DNA of 64,000 nucleotides from Streptomyces malaysiense (GTDB lineage Bacteria; Actinomycetota; Actinomycetes; Streptomycetales; Streptomycetaceae). The translations under genes and the position numbers were made by a program. Positions 9,318-18,764 of this stretch are shown here, piece by piece. How positions within the stretch are numbered: position 1 is the stretch's first letter; every line of letters begins with the position of its first letter. The stretch is from contig NZ_LBDA02000007.1 of assembly GCF_000980885.2 (NCBI RefSeq), positions 1-64,000 of the forward strand. Direction: 5' to 3'. The notes beneath the pieces were generated by a model, which saw only the letters and a list, made by a program, of their open reading frames with translations, did no database searches and was not told the origin of the DNA.

Positions 9318-12217
9318 CGACCGTCCCCCTTAGTGGTTCCTTGTGCTGTGCCGGTGCGGGCGGTCTCGCCCGTGGCATTCTCCTCCCGGCCGCGCTGCCA
9401 GCCGCGCTGGAGCGAGGCCATCCGGCTGCGGACCTCGTCGGCGTCCCGGTCGGCGGGCGCGCCGGTGCGCCCGGGACGCCGTTCCGGGTCCTGCCTGAGC
9501 TGAGGGGCGAGACTGGCCTGCCGCACCCGGCGGGGCAGGGCGCCGTCGCCGGGTTCGGCGGCTCCGTCGCCGTCCTTGGGTGCGCGGGCGGAGCCGCCGG
9601 GGGTGTCCGGGCCGCCGGGGGCGCTCACCGCGGGGCGGGTGCGCCGGGGCAGCGAGGGGATGCCGGGGCGGGTGCTCCCGTCGGGACCGGTGGCCGGTGC
9701 GGGTCCACCGGCCGGCGCCGGCCCGTCCTCCCCGGCGCGGTCGGCCGGTTCCGCCGGGCGCAGGGCGGCCGTCGCCCGGCGCGGCGGGGGCACCGGCCCG
9801 GCCCGGTGCGGCTCGCGGCCGGCTCCGCGGGCGTCCCGGTCCGGGCCGGACGCGCCCGTACCGGCGCCGTACGCCTGGCCGTCCGCGCGGTCGTCCGTCT
9901 CCGTCGGGTCGCCGTGGGCGGGCTCGGCGCGGTGGGCGCGCCGGCCGGTGACCGGCTTGCCGTGCGAGCTGACCAGCTTGGGCGGCCGGCGGCGCGGCAG
10001 CGGTACGGGGCCGTGCTCGCCGCTCGGCTCCCCCGCCGGACCGTCGTGTCCCGACTCCCGCGCGGGGCCCTCGTCACCGCCGCGGGTCAGCGCGCGGCGG
10101 TGCCGGAAGAGCCCGCCGCGCTCGCTGTCCTCGTCCGGCAGGGCGCCGGGGAAGTCGTCCAGGGCGTCGAGGTCGACGGGCGCCTCCAGTTCCACCGGCC
10201 CGTCCAGGACGGTGGTGGGCACACCGGTCAGCGGCAGCGGCGCCCGGGAGCCGCCGGCGGCGCGCCCGGAGTTCTTCGCCGTGCGCTCCCGGTCGAGCCG
10301 GAAGCCGATCCCGTTGGTGTCCGGGACCTCGTCGCTGAGCAGCACGTCGGGGATGAACACGATCGCGGTGGTGCCGCCGTAGGGCGAGGGCTGGAGGGAG
10401 ACGCGCACGTTCTGGCGCTGGGCGAGCCGGCTGACCACGAACAGGCCGAGCCGGTCGGTGTCGGAGAGTTCGAACTCGGGGGTCTCGGCGAGGCGCAGGT
10501 TGTTGTCCAGCAGCGCCTCGGGTGTCATGCCGAGTCCCCGGTCGTGGATCTCCAGGGTGAAGCCGTTGGCGACCCGCTCGCCGATGACCTGGACGGCGGT
10601 GTGCGGAGGCGAGAACACCGTGGCGTTCTCAAGGAGTTCGGCCACGAGGTGGGTGAGATCGGCGACGGCCGGGCCGGTCACGGCGACCCTCGGCAGGCGC
10701 CGTACCTCGACCCGCTCGTAGTCCTCGACCTCGGCGACGGCGGCGCGGACCACGTCCATCAGCTGCACGGGGCGGCGCCACTGCCGGGACGGCGCCGCCC
10801 CGGAGAGGATCACCAGGCCCTCGGCGTGCCGGCGCATACGGGTGGTCAGGTGGTCCAGGCGGAAGAGGTCGGCGAGTTCGTCGGTGTCCTCGGTGCGGCG
10901 TTCCATGGTGTCGAGGAGGGTGAGCTGCTTGTGCAGCAGCACCTGGCTGCGGCGGGCGAGGTTGACGAAGACCTCGGAGACGCCGGCGCGCAGTTCGGAC
11001 TGTTTGACGGCGGCCTCGACGGCGGCGCGCTGCAGGGTGTTGAGGGCCTGTCCGACCTCGCCGATCTCGTTCTGGTCGTACTCCAGACGCGGGACCTCGG
11101 TCTCCACGTCCACCTGCTCACCGGCGGACAGACGGCGCATCAGGCCGGGCAGCCGGACGCCGGACGCCTCGTGCGCCTCCAGGCGCAGCCGGCGCAGGTC
11201 GCGGATGAGGCCGCGGCCGATCCGGACGGACAGGACGAGGGAGAAGAGCAGGGCGAGCAGGCCGAGCAGGCCCGCGACCGCGCCCTGGGCGATGACCCGC
11301 ACGGCGACGGGGTGCATGCGGTCCTGGAAGCGGTCGCTCGCCTGGTCGTCCAGGGTGCCGAGGTCGGTCAGGACGCTTCCCGCGGCGGAGTCCCAGCTCT
11401 TGGCGGTGACACCGTCGGGGGTGCCGGAGCCGTGCTCGACGACGGACTGCTCGGCCGAACGCAGCGGGGCGGTGCCGGCGTTGTCCCAGAACCGTTCGTA
11501 GCGTTCGCGTTCCGCCGCGGGCAGCAGCGGCAGGCTGATGTCGTACAGCAGGGTGCGCTGGGCGACGAGGTCGGAGATCTCGCGGACCTCCTCCCGGGTG
11601 AGCCGGCCCACCACGAGGGAGGAGCCGAGCAGGGCGTCCTCCCGGGAGAGCAGTTCACGGGCGCGGGTGAGGTTGACCAGGGCGTGCGACTGCTTGTCCA
11701 TCTCGACGTCGTCGATGCCGTCGAGCCCGGCGAGCAGCGCGTAGCAGGGGTCGATCAGGCGGTTGTAGAGGTCGAGGGCCTGGGCGCGGCTGATGGTGCC
11801 GCTCTCGACGCTGTGGCGCAGCGAGTCCAGGCCGCTGAAGGCGTCCAGGACGGCGGTGAGGTGTTCGCTGCCCTGGGTGCCGAGGCCGTGGCGCAGATGG
11901 CGCTCGCGCGCGTTCTCGCGGACCTTCGCGATCGCGCGGTCGCTGGCGGTACGGGTGCGCTGGAGGGCCGGCAGGGAGTTCGAGACGCGCGGGTCGGCGA
12001 GGTAGACGAGGGTCTGGCGGCGCTCCTGTTCGAGCACGCGGACGGTGTCCTCGGTCGGATAGCCGATGTTCTGCATGACATCGGAGACCCGGAAGAGCTG
12101 GGCCACGTCCTGGCCGGTGACCACCGTGGCGAAACCCCAGATGGCGGTCAGGGACAGCAGCGGCACGAGAAGCAGCGCCACGATCTTCCGGCGGATCGAC
12201 TTCCCGCGAAAGCGCAT
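9314..12217 (-). CDS. cvnA: Conservon sensor histidine-kinase-like protein CvnA
   Basis: A 967-aa membrane sensor. TM1 is at about 11-33, an extracellular helical nitrate/nitrite-sensing-like domain spans about 40-305, and TM2 is at about 308-332. A HAMP region follows, then a dimerisation-like helix with L-D-H-L-T-T-R (454-460), then a HATPase_c domain with N-box E530-N531 and G1-box D-R-G-L-G (559-563). The last 250 or so residues are proline/arginine-rich low complexity. CvnA proteins usually lack a conventional phospho-acceptor box and cognate response regulator. The ATG at 12217 was chosen because GGGGGAGG precedes it and it sits right before TM1; the open frame continues further upstream but without membrane-protein features. 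Confidence 0.92.
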   Translation of the reverse strand: MRFRGKSIRRKIVALLLVPLLSLTAIWGFATVVTGQDVAQLFRVSDVMQNIGYPTEDTVRVLEQERRQTLVYLADPRVSNSLPALQRTRTASDRAIAKVRENARERHLRHGLGTQGSEHLTAVLDAFSGLDSLRHSVESGTISRAQALDLYNRLIDPCYALLAGLDGIDDVEMDKQSHALVNLTRARELLSREDALLGSSLVVGRLTREEVREISDLVAQRTLLYDISLPLLPAAERERYERFWDNAGTAPLRSAEQSVVEHGSGTPDGVTAKSWDSAAGSVLTDLGTLDDQASDRFQDRMHPVAVRVIAQGAVAGLLGLLALLFSLVLSVRIGRGLIRDLRRLRLEAHEASGVRLPGLMRRLSAGEQVDVETEVPRLEYDQNEIGEVGQALNTLQRAAVEAAVKQSELRAGVSEVFVNLARRSQVLLHKQLTLLDTMERRTEDTDELADLFRLDHLTTRMRRHAEGLVILSGAAPSRQWRRPVQLMDVVRAAVAEVEDYERVEVRRLPRVAVTGPAVADLTHLVAELLENATVFSPPHTAVQVIGERVANGFTLEIHDRGLGMTPEALLDNNLRLAETPEFELSDTDRLGLFVVSRLAQRQNVRVSLQPSPYGGTTAIVFIPDVLLSDEVPDTNGIGFRLDRERTAKNSGRAAGGSRAPLPLTGVPTTVLDGPVELEAPVDLDALDDFPGALPDEDSERGGLFRHRRALTRGGDEGPARESGHDGPAGEPSGEHGPVPLPRRRPPKLVSSHGKPVTGRRAHRAEPAHGDPTETDDRADGQAYGAGTGASGPDRDARGAGREPHRAGPVPPPRRATAALRPAEPADRAGEDGPAPAGGPAPATGPDGSTRPGIPSLPRRTRPAVSAPGGPDTPGGSARAPKDGDGAAEPGDGALPRRVRQASLAPQLRQDPERRPGRTGAPADRDADEVRSRMASLQRGWQRGREENATGETARTGTAQGTTKGDGR

Positions 12218-12624
12218 GGCCTCCCCCAGCTCGACCCCCGCGGGCCGGGGGTGCGCATGTGCGTCAACAAACGGCGCGAGCCTACTACCGCCATACAGGT
12301 AACTCGAAGGCATGTCCGGAAGGTGAACCTCCGTAGCGGCGGCGGTACGGGACGAGTTGTCCGGGCATTGCGGGAGATTGCCACCGTGTTCCGACGGGCG
12401 CCCGGGAGCCGGACCCCGCGGCGGGGAACGGCGGTTGGCCGGAATTTTTCCCAAGGCGGGAATCTTCGCGGGGTTTTGTTCGTCCTTCTCCACGGAAGTC
12501 GGGGGCGGATCGGGTCGCGCGGACCCCGTCCCGCGCCCCAGCCGCGTAAATCCGCGCAAGCCGGGCAGCTACTGGGGAGTCGGGGCTTCGGGCACCGGGG
12601 CGAGGGGTCCTTGGGCGGTGGGGA
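12218..12624. promoter_or_regulatory. Divergent intergenic region of the cvn operon
   Basis: This 407-bp region must hold the cvn operon promoter (minus strand) and the promoter of the small membrane protein gene (plus strand). Next to cvnA it is less G+C-rich, with a GTAGTAGGCT stretch about 60 nt upstream of the cvnA ATG that could be a -10 region. No clear -35 partner, operator or small gene is visible. Confidence 0.4.
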
Positions 12625-13065
12625 GTGAGTGACACGGTGAAGGGCACTGCGGAGCGGTACGGGGTGCGGCGGGAGCAGCGGCCGTTGTGGGTCGAGGAGC
12701 CCGCGCGGCGGCATCCGCTGCCCGATCCGGTGCGGACGGCGGCGGTGCGGGCGCTGATCATCATCTCGGTCACGCTGATAGAGGCGATGGTGGCGTTCCT
12801 GTGCACCATGGCGGAGTCCTGGCCGGCGTTCCCCATGGTGATCAGCAGTGTGGTGAGCACCGTGGTGGCCACCTGGGCCGTGGTCGACGTGTGGGTGACC
12901 CGCCAGGTGTGGAACCAGCGGTACGGCGTGGTCTCCGAGCCCAGCAGCACGGCCCGCGCGCTGCGCCGCGAGCGGCGGGCGCGCCGGCGCGAGGAGCGGC
13001 GGGCGCTGCGGGAGCAGGAGCGGATACGGCGGCGGGGCGGCACGGGGCGGCTGTCGCACCCCTGA
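12625..13065 (+). CDS. Small two-TM membrane protein, function unknown
   Basis: A 146-aa protein with two predicted membrane helices (about 43-64 and 68-90) and a strongly basic, Arg/Glu-rich C-terminal helix (about 108-140). I do not recognise a family. The GTG at 12625 follows a GGGGAG Shine-Dalgarno stretch. It is divergent from cvnA and tandem with the IclR gene. Conserved codon bias and clear helices support a real gene. Confidence 0.75.
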   Translation: MSDTVKGTAERYGVRREQRPLWVEEPARRHPLPDPVRTAAVRALIIISVTLIEAMVAFLCTMAESWPAFPMVISSVVSTVVATWAVVDVWVTRQVWNQRYGVVSEPSSTARALRRERRARRREERRALREQERIRRRGGTGRLSHP

Positions 13066-13228
13066 GCCGGACCCCGGGGCGAACCCTCGGGTGCCGCGGT
13101 GCGCCCGGAACCCGCTCGGACACCGACTGGAATCGGCCACTTCGGTACGATGACGTTCCGCGTGGCGCGGACACGGGCGCTGCGCGCGACAGATTCCGGA
13201 CCGGCCGACAGGTGGTGGGAGCCCAGCC

Positions 13229-14008
13229 ATGGCCCACGCGCAGAAGCAGCAGGCGGCCGGGGCGGTGCAGTCGGTCGACCGCGCCGTGAGCGTGCTGGAG
13301 ATCCTCGCCCGGGACGGCGAGGCGGGCGTCTCCGAGATCGCCACCGAACTGGACGTGCACAAGTCCACGGCGTTCCGGCTGCTCGGCGTCCTGGAGCACC
13401 GGGGTCTGGTGGCGCAGGCGAAGGACCGCGGCAAGTACTACCTGGGCGCCGGCGTGCTGCGCCTGGCCGGGGCGGTGGCGGTGCGGCTGGACATCTCCCA
13501 GGAGGGCGTCCCCGTCTGCCGCGAGGTCGCCGACGAACTGGGCGAGACCGTGAACCTCGCGGTGCTGGACGAGGACGCCGCCGTCAACATCATGCAGGCC
13601 CGGGGTACGGCCTCGGTGGCCGCGCAGAACTGGCTGGGCCGGCGTACCCCGCTGCACGCCACCTCCAGCGGCAAGGTGCTGCTCGCGCACCAGCCGCCCA
13701 CCGCGCGCGACGGTCTGCTCGGGCGGCCCCTGCACCGGTTCACCGAACACACCGTCACCGACGCCGGGACGCTGCGGACCGAGCTGGCCGCCGTGGCGGA
13801 GCGGGGTTACGGCGTGACGGTCGAAGAGCTGGAGCCCGGCCTCGCCGCGGTGGCCGCTCCGGTGCGGTCGCACGACGGCGAGGTGATCGCGGCGATCAGC
13901 GTCTCCGGCCCGGTGTACCGCCTGACCCCGGAGCGGCTGGCGGAGGTGTCCCGGCGCATGGTCGCGGCGGGCACGGAGCTGTCCCGCCGCATGGGGTACG
14001 GCTTCTGA
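13229..14008 (+). CDS. IclR-family transcriptional regulator
   Basis: A 259-aa IclR regulator. The winged helix is at about 12-70 (S-E-I-A-T-E-L-D-V-H-K-S-T-A-F-R-L-L), followed by the IclR effector domain with the L-H-A-T-S-S-G-K-V-L-L motif near residues 145-155. Members are dimeric or tetrameric and often control catabolic genes. The ATG at 13229 starts the conserved region and lies 163 bp after the preceding gene. The neighbours (membrane protein upstream, convergent condensin-like operon downstream) do not reveal its target. Confidence 0.9.
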   Translation: MAHAQKQQAAGAVQSVDRAVSVLEILARDGEAGVSEIATELDVHKSTAFRLLGVLEHRGLVAQAKDRGKYYLGAGVLRLAGAVAVRLDISQEGVPVCREVADELGETVNLAVLDEDAAVNIMQARGTASVAAQNWLGRRTPLHATSSGKVLLAHQPPTARDGLLGRPLHRFTEHTVTDAGTLRTELAAVAERGYGVTVEELEPGLAAVAAPVRSHDGEVIAAISVSGPVYRLTPERLAEVSRRMVAAGTELSRRMGYGF

Positions 14009-14065
14009 GCGGCGGCCACGGGGAGACCGCGCGCGCCGTGCCGGGCGGGCTGCCGTCCGCGCCCC

Positions 14066-17000
14066 TCAGGCGTTCACCGCCGGCTTCCTGAACATCCTCG
14101 TCGCCGTGATCTCGCTGTGCACCGCCTCCCCCGCCTGCGGCTGCTGGGGCAGGCCGGGGCGGAGGTGCTCCTCGACGCTGATGTACTTCAGTCCCGCCCG
14201 GAGGTCCGCGTCGTTGCGCAGCCGGACGACCAGCGGGAACTCGGCCAGGGCCGTGGTGTCGAAGAGGCCCGTGGTGTAGAGGAGCTGGACGCCGAGAGCG
14301 TCGGACACGGCCCGCTGGAGTTCCAGGAGGTAGGTCGCGTTGGCGCGGCCGATGGGGTTGTCCAGGAACAGCGTGCCCGCGTGCCGGTGCTTGTCGCGGC
14401 CCCGGTCGTTCGAGCGCAGCGCGGCCATCGTGCAGTACAGGGCGATGGCCGCGGTGAGCAGCTGGCCGCCGGAGAAGACGTCGCCCATCTGCCCGACGGG
14501 CACCCGCTCGGCGCGCAGCACCGCGTCGGGCTTGAGGATCTCGACGGCCACGCCCTTGGGCTGGAGCGCCGCCGCGACACCGCGCAGCAGCAGGGACATG
14601 CCGTCGCGCCGCATGTCGGAGTTCTTCTTGACGGCGGCCCGGGTGGCCTCGTCGATGACCTCGCCGAGCCGTTCGGTGAGCGTGGCCTGGTCGGGTTCCT
14701 CGAAGCGGATGCGCAGGAACTCCTGGCCGGACCACTCGCCGAGCCCCTCGGGGAGCCGGGAGAGCCGCTGGGCGGAGCGCAGGGTGGCGAGGGCCGACTC
14801 CACGAGGCCGCGCAGCCGGTCCACGATCGAGTCGCGGTTGCGTTCCAGCTGGGCCAGCTCGTCGGTGAGGACGCGCAGTCGGGGCGCGAAGGCGTCGGCC
14901 CACTTCTGGGCGTGCTCGGGCAGCGTGGCGGCGGGCAGCTCGCGGATCTGCTGCCGGGCGGGGGTGCGGACCTGCTCGTAGCGCGTGGAGTTGGCGTGCC
15001 GGACCAGCACGTCGCCGGCCTCGCGCACACCGGCCTCGGCGGCGGACAGGTCGGCGGCGCAGCCGCGCAGCGAGCGGCGGGTCTCGGCGGCGGACCGCCG
15101 TGCCTCCTCCAGGTCGCCGGGGTACGGCTCGGTCTCCTCCTGCTCCTCCTCGCCGGGCTGTTCGCGCAGCAGGTCGCGGAGCATCGCGGCGATCTCGTCG
15201 AAGCCACCGGCCGCGTCCTCGGCGGCGCGGTGGGCGGCCAGCAGTTCGCCGTGCGCGTCGCGGGCCTGGGCCAGCGCCTCGGTGCGGGTGGCGAGTTCGG
15301 TGGTCGCGGTGCGCAGCAGCGCCTGGGCGTGCTCGGCGTCGCGCGGTTCCTGGTCCGCGGGCAGCTCGGTGTGCGCCTCGCCGTCCTCGGGGGCGTGCCG
15401 CTCGGCCTCGCCGCGCAGCCGGCCGAGCTGCTCGCTCGCGTTCGACATGCGGGTCTCCAGGAGCTGCACCAGTTCCTCGGCGCGGGCGGCGGCCGCCTGC
15501 CGGGAGGGGCCGTCGGAGCCGTCGGGCGACTGGAGGAGCTGCTCGGCGCGGGTGCGGACCTTGTTGCTGAGCCGGTCCAGTTCGGCGCGGGCGGCGCTCT
15601 CGTCGCTCTCGGCGCGGGCCTGCTCGGCGCGCAGGTCGGCGCCGACGCCGACCTTCTCGTACACCTGGGACGCGGCCCGGTAGGCCTCGCGCAGCGCGGG
15701 CAGCGACGCCTCGGGCGTGCCGGCCTCCTCGACCGGTACGTCGTCGGGGGCGCCGGCGATCTCGGCGCGCTCGGCGCGCAGGGCGCGGGCGGTGCGGCGG
15801 GCGTCGTCGGCGGCGCGCTGGGCGGCGCGGCGGTCCTCGTCGGCGGCGCGGGCGCGGTCCAGGCAGGTCTGGGCGCGTGCCTCGGACTCGGTGGCCTCGT
15901 CGGCGAGTTCGCGCAGCCGGGCCTGCCAGCCGGCGCGTTCGCGCAGCCGGAAGGCGAGTCCGGCGAGGGCGTCGGCGGCGCGCCGGGCCTTCTGGGCGGC
16001 CTCCTGGCGTTCGTCGCGGACCCGGACGGCCTCGGCGGCGCTCTCCTCGGCCTCCGCGCGCAGGGTGCGGGCCTCGGCGAGCTCGGCCTCGGCCTCCTCG
16101 GCGAAGGCGCGGGCCTCCTCGGCGGCGCGGGCCAGTTCGACCAGGCGGCCGGCGGGGCAGCCGGTGCGCCAGGAGCTGAGCCGGGCGGCGAGTTCGCGGT
16201 CCTTGCCGAGCCGGGCGGCGAGGGCCCGGATCTCCTCGTCGCGCTCGGTGGCGCGGGCGCGCAGGGCCTGGCGCTCCTGGTCGGCGGCGTGCTCGTCGTG
16301 CATGGCCGGGTTAGGCGGCACCAGGAACACGCCGTCCGGGGCGGCGTCCCCGGCGGGGGTCGGGGCGAGCAGGGCGGCGGCGGTGCCGACGGCCACGGCG
16401 GAGCGCGGCAGCAGGGCGGCGTCGGCCAGTGCCTCCCGGGCTCGGGCATGGGTGTCGGGGTCGGTGATGACGACGCCGTCGACCAGTTCGGGCCGGGCGG
16501 CGAGCACCCGGGCGTGGTCGGCCGGGTCGACGGCCTGGGCGAGATAGCGCCAGCCGGGCAGCGCGGGGATGCCGTGCTCGCCGAGGAACTCGACGGTGGC
16601 GAGGACGTCGGGTCCCGGTGGCAGCAGTCCGCCGTCGCCGAGCGCGCCGAGGATGCGGGAGTCGTCGGCGGCGGCCGTGCGCAGGTCGAAGAGCTGGCGT
16701 TCGGCGGTGCCGACCGCGTCGTCGAGGAGGTCGCGCAGTTCGTCGGCGCAGCGGTCGAGTTCCGCGGCGGTGAGGGGGCCTGCGGGCAGGCCGTCCTGGC
16801 CGGGGCGCGGGGCGCCGTCGGTTTCGTCGGTGCGCTGGGCGGGCAGACCCGCGCGGGACGCCGCGCCGGGCAGGCCGAGGAGTTCGGCGAGGCGTTCCTC
16901 GGCGGCCAGCGCGTCAGCGAGGCGGCGCTCGGCGTCGTGGGAGCGCTCGGCGGCGGTCGCGGCGTCGGCGGCGCGGGCCGCGGTCAGCTCGGCGCGGGAC

Positions 17001-18709
17001 TCGGCGGCGGCCGTCTCACGGGCGTGCTCGGTGGCCGCGCGGGCGGCCTCGCGGGCGGTGTCCCAGGCCGTGACGGCGGTCTTCTCGGCGTCCGAGGCGG
17101 CGAGCGCGGCGCGTGCCGGGTCGGCGTCGGGGGCGCTGTCGTCCAGCCAGCCGGCGCGGACCGCCTCGGCGGTCTCCTGCTCGACCTCGGTGAGCCGCTG
17201 GCGCAGGTGGCCGGCCTCGCTGCGGGCGCGCTGCGCCTCCGTGGCGGCGGCGGTGGAGTCGCGGTAGGCGGCGTCGCCGGCCTCCTGGAGGACGGCGGAG
17301 CGCTCCTCCTCCCCGTTGGCCAGGTCCTCGGCGCTCCCGGCGGCCGCGTGCAGGGCCCGTACGAGGTCCACGGCGGCCTTGGCGCGGGCGGCGAGGGCGG
17401 GGGCCGCGTCCCGTTCGGCCTCCTGGATGGCGGCGGCGACACGGGCGACGCGGTCGGCGGCGGCGCGGTGGCGCAGCACGGCCTCGGCGGCCTGCCAGGC
17501 GGAGTACAGGGTGCGGGCGTCGGCCAGTTCGCGCTTCTGCGCCGCGGCGGCCTTCTCGGCGGCGGCGAGGGCCAGCGAGGCGTGCCGGTAGGCCAGTTCG
17601 GCGGCGATCAGGGAGCTGCGTTCGCGGGCGCCCTCGGAGTGGGTGACGGAGTACGCGGCGGCGGTGACCCGCTGGGCGAGGTCGGCGGCCCGGACGCGTT
17701 CCCGCACGGCGCGTGCGGACAGTCGCCGGGCGAGGGTACGGGTGCGGCGTTCGGCGCCGGCGTGGATGTCCCGGGCGCGGCCGCGGGCGTCGGCGGCCGC
17801 CACGATCCGGCCGAGCAGGTCGACCGAGCCGGCCGTGAAGTCGCGTTCGGCGATCAGCTCGGCGCGCCGGCCGAGCTTGTTGCCGAAGCCGCTGACCAGG
17901 TCGGCGAGGCCGTCGGTGTCCCGGGTGTCGGTGACCGCGCGCAGCAGCAGGTCGGTGAAGTCGGAGTCCTTCTTGACCGCGAAGAGGCCGGCCGCCTCGC
18001 CCTCGTCGGCGTTCATCTCCCGCTGGTAGCGGAAGAGCTCGGGGTCGAGGCCGAGGTCGCCGAGGTGCTCGGTCCAGCGTTCGTGGATCTCCTCCCAGTG
18101 CACCTCCAGGTGCGGGTACGTCCTGCCGCCCTCCGTGAGCGCGTCACGGAAGCCCTTCATGGTGCGGCGGCGGCCCTGGGCGCCGGACGCGCCCTCGGCG
18201 GCGGGGCGCACGGCCGTGGACTCGGCCACCGGGAGGTTGTCCAGGCTGAGTCCGGGGCCGGGCCGGAAGGAGTACCAGGCCTCGGCGAACTTGCGCGGGT
18301 CGTTGGAGACCTGGCGGCCGCGCCACTCGCTGACCTTGCCGACGACCACGCACTCGCCGGTCTGCACGTGCTGCCACTCCAGGGCCACGTGACCGCAGTC
18401 GTCGGCGAGCAGGAACTTGCGCAGCACGCCGGAGCTGGCGCCGCCGAGGGTGTTGCGGTGGCCGGGGAGCATCACCGAGAAGATCAGCTTGAGCAGGACG
18501 GACTTGCCGCCGCCGTTCTCCAGGAACAGCACGCCCGCGGGCGCGGGGCGGCGCGGCGGGCCGGATGGCTCCTCCTCGAAGAACTCCGCCTGCGTGGGCG
18601 CCGGATCGGGCACGGGCTCGCCCACGCCCCGCAGGTCAAGCACGGTGTCGGCGTAGCGCGCACCGGCGGGCCCGATGGAGTAGAGGCGGACCCGGGACAG
18701 CTCGTACAT
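14066..18709 (-). CDS. SMC-like ABC ATPase of a MukBEF/Wadjet-like complex (MukB/JetC-type)
   Basis: A 1547-aa protein with SMC architecture. An N-terminal ATPase half has Walker A L-E-N-G-G-G-K-S (63-70). About 1000 residues of Ala/Glu/Arg-rich coiled coil follow, broken near residues 690-800 by a globular hinge-like part. The C-terminal half has the ABC signature F-S-G-G-Q (1412-1416) and Walker B T-L-F-L-D-N (1446-1451). This is the layout of MukB, MksB and JetC. An Asn occupies the position of the usual catalytic Glu after the Walker B Asp. It is the last gene of the three-gene operon, 55 bp after the small subunit. Condensin-like DNA loop extrusion is the inferred role; the call as MukB/JetC-like rests on architecture and context, not on a database match. 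Confidence 0.75.
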   Translation of the reverse strand: MYELSRVRLYSIGPAGARYADTVLDLRGVGEPVPDPAPTQAEFFEEEPSGPPRRPAPAGVLFLENGGGKSVLLKLIFSVMLPGHRNTLGGASSGVLRKFLLADDCGHVALEWQHVQTGECVVVGKVSEWRGRQVSNDPRKFAEAWYSFRPGPGLSLDNLPVAESTAVRPAAEGASGAQGRRRTMKGFRDALTEGGRTYPHLEVHWEEIHERWTEHLGDLGLDPELFRYQREMNADEGEAAGLFAVKKDSDFTDLLLRAVTDTRDTDGLADLVSGFGNKLGRRAELIAERDFTAGSVDLLGRIVAAADARGRARDIHAGAERRTRTLARRLSARAVRERVRAADLAQRVTAAAYSVTHSEGARERSSLIAAELAYRHASLALAAAEKAAAAQKRELADARTLYSAWQAAEAVLRHRAAADRVARVAAAIQEAERDAAPALAARAKAAVDLVRALHAAAGSAEDLANGEEERSAVLQEAGDAAYRDSTAAATEAQRARSEAGHLRQRLTEVEQETAEAVRAGWLDDSAPDADPARAALAASDAEKTAVTAWDTAREAARAATEHARETAAAESRAELTAARAADAATAAERSHDAERRLADALAAEERLAELLGLPGAASRAGLPAQRTDETDGAPRPGQDGLPAGPLTAAELDRCADELRDLLDDAVGTAERQLFDLRTAAADDSRILGALGDGGLLPPGPDVLATVEFLGEHGIPALPGWRYLAQAVDPADHARVLAARPELVDGVVITDPDTHARAREALADAALLPRSAVAVGTAAALLAPTPAGDAAPDGVFLVPPNPAMHDEHAADQERQALRARATERDEEIRALAARLGKDRELAARLSSWRTGCPAGRLVELARAAEEARAFAEEAEAELAEARTLRAEAEESAAEAVRVRDERQEAAQKARRAADALAGLAFRLRERAGWQARLRELADEATESEARAQTCLDRARAADEDRRAAQRAADDARRTARALRAERAEIAGAPDDVPVEEAGTPEASLPALREAYRAASQVYEKVGVGADLRAEQARAESDESAARAELDRLSNKVRTRAEQLLQSPDGSDGPSRQAAAARAEELVQLLETRMSNASEQLGRLRGEAERHAPEDGEAHTELPADQEPRDAEHAQALLRTATTELATRTEALAQARDAHGELLAAHRAAEDAAGGFDEIAAMLRDLLREQPGEEEQEETEPYPGDLEEARRSAAETRRSLRGCAADLSAAEAGVREAGDVLVRHANSTRYEQVRTPARQQIRELPAATLPEHAQKWADAFAPRLRVLTDELAQLERNRDSIVDRLRGLVESALATLRSAQRLSRLPEGLGEWSGQEFLRIRFEEPDQATLTERLGEVIDEATRAAVKKNSDMRRDGMSLLLRGVAAALQPKGVAVEILKPDAVLRAERVPVGQMGDVFSGGQLLTAAIALYCTMAALRSNDRGRDKHRHAGTLFLDNPIGRANATYLLELQRAVSDALGVQLLYTTGLFDTTALAEFPLVVRLRNDADLRAGLKYISVEEHLRPGLPQQPQAGEAVHSEITATRMFRKPAVNA

Positions 18710-18764
18710 GGCGGACTCTCGTAAGTCTGGTGAAAGGTGCGGTCGTTCGGGGGCGCGGGGCGCG

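Noticed and set aside
14066..18709. Calling the 1547-aa protein SbcC/Rad50
   Set aside because: There is no SbcD nuclease partner, no zinc-hook C-x-x-C in the middle, and the neighbours fit kleisin/winged-helix subunits better.
14117..18724. Plus-strand open frame of about 1535 codons opposite the SMC-like gene
   Set aside because: Gly/Ala/Val-rich antisense shadow. The minus strand has clear Walker A, signature and Walker B motifs.
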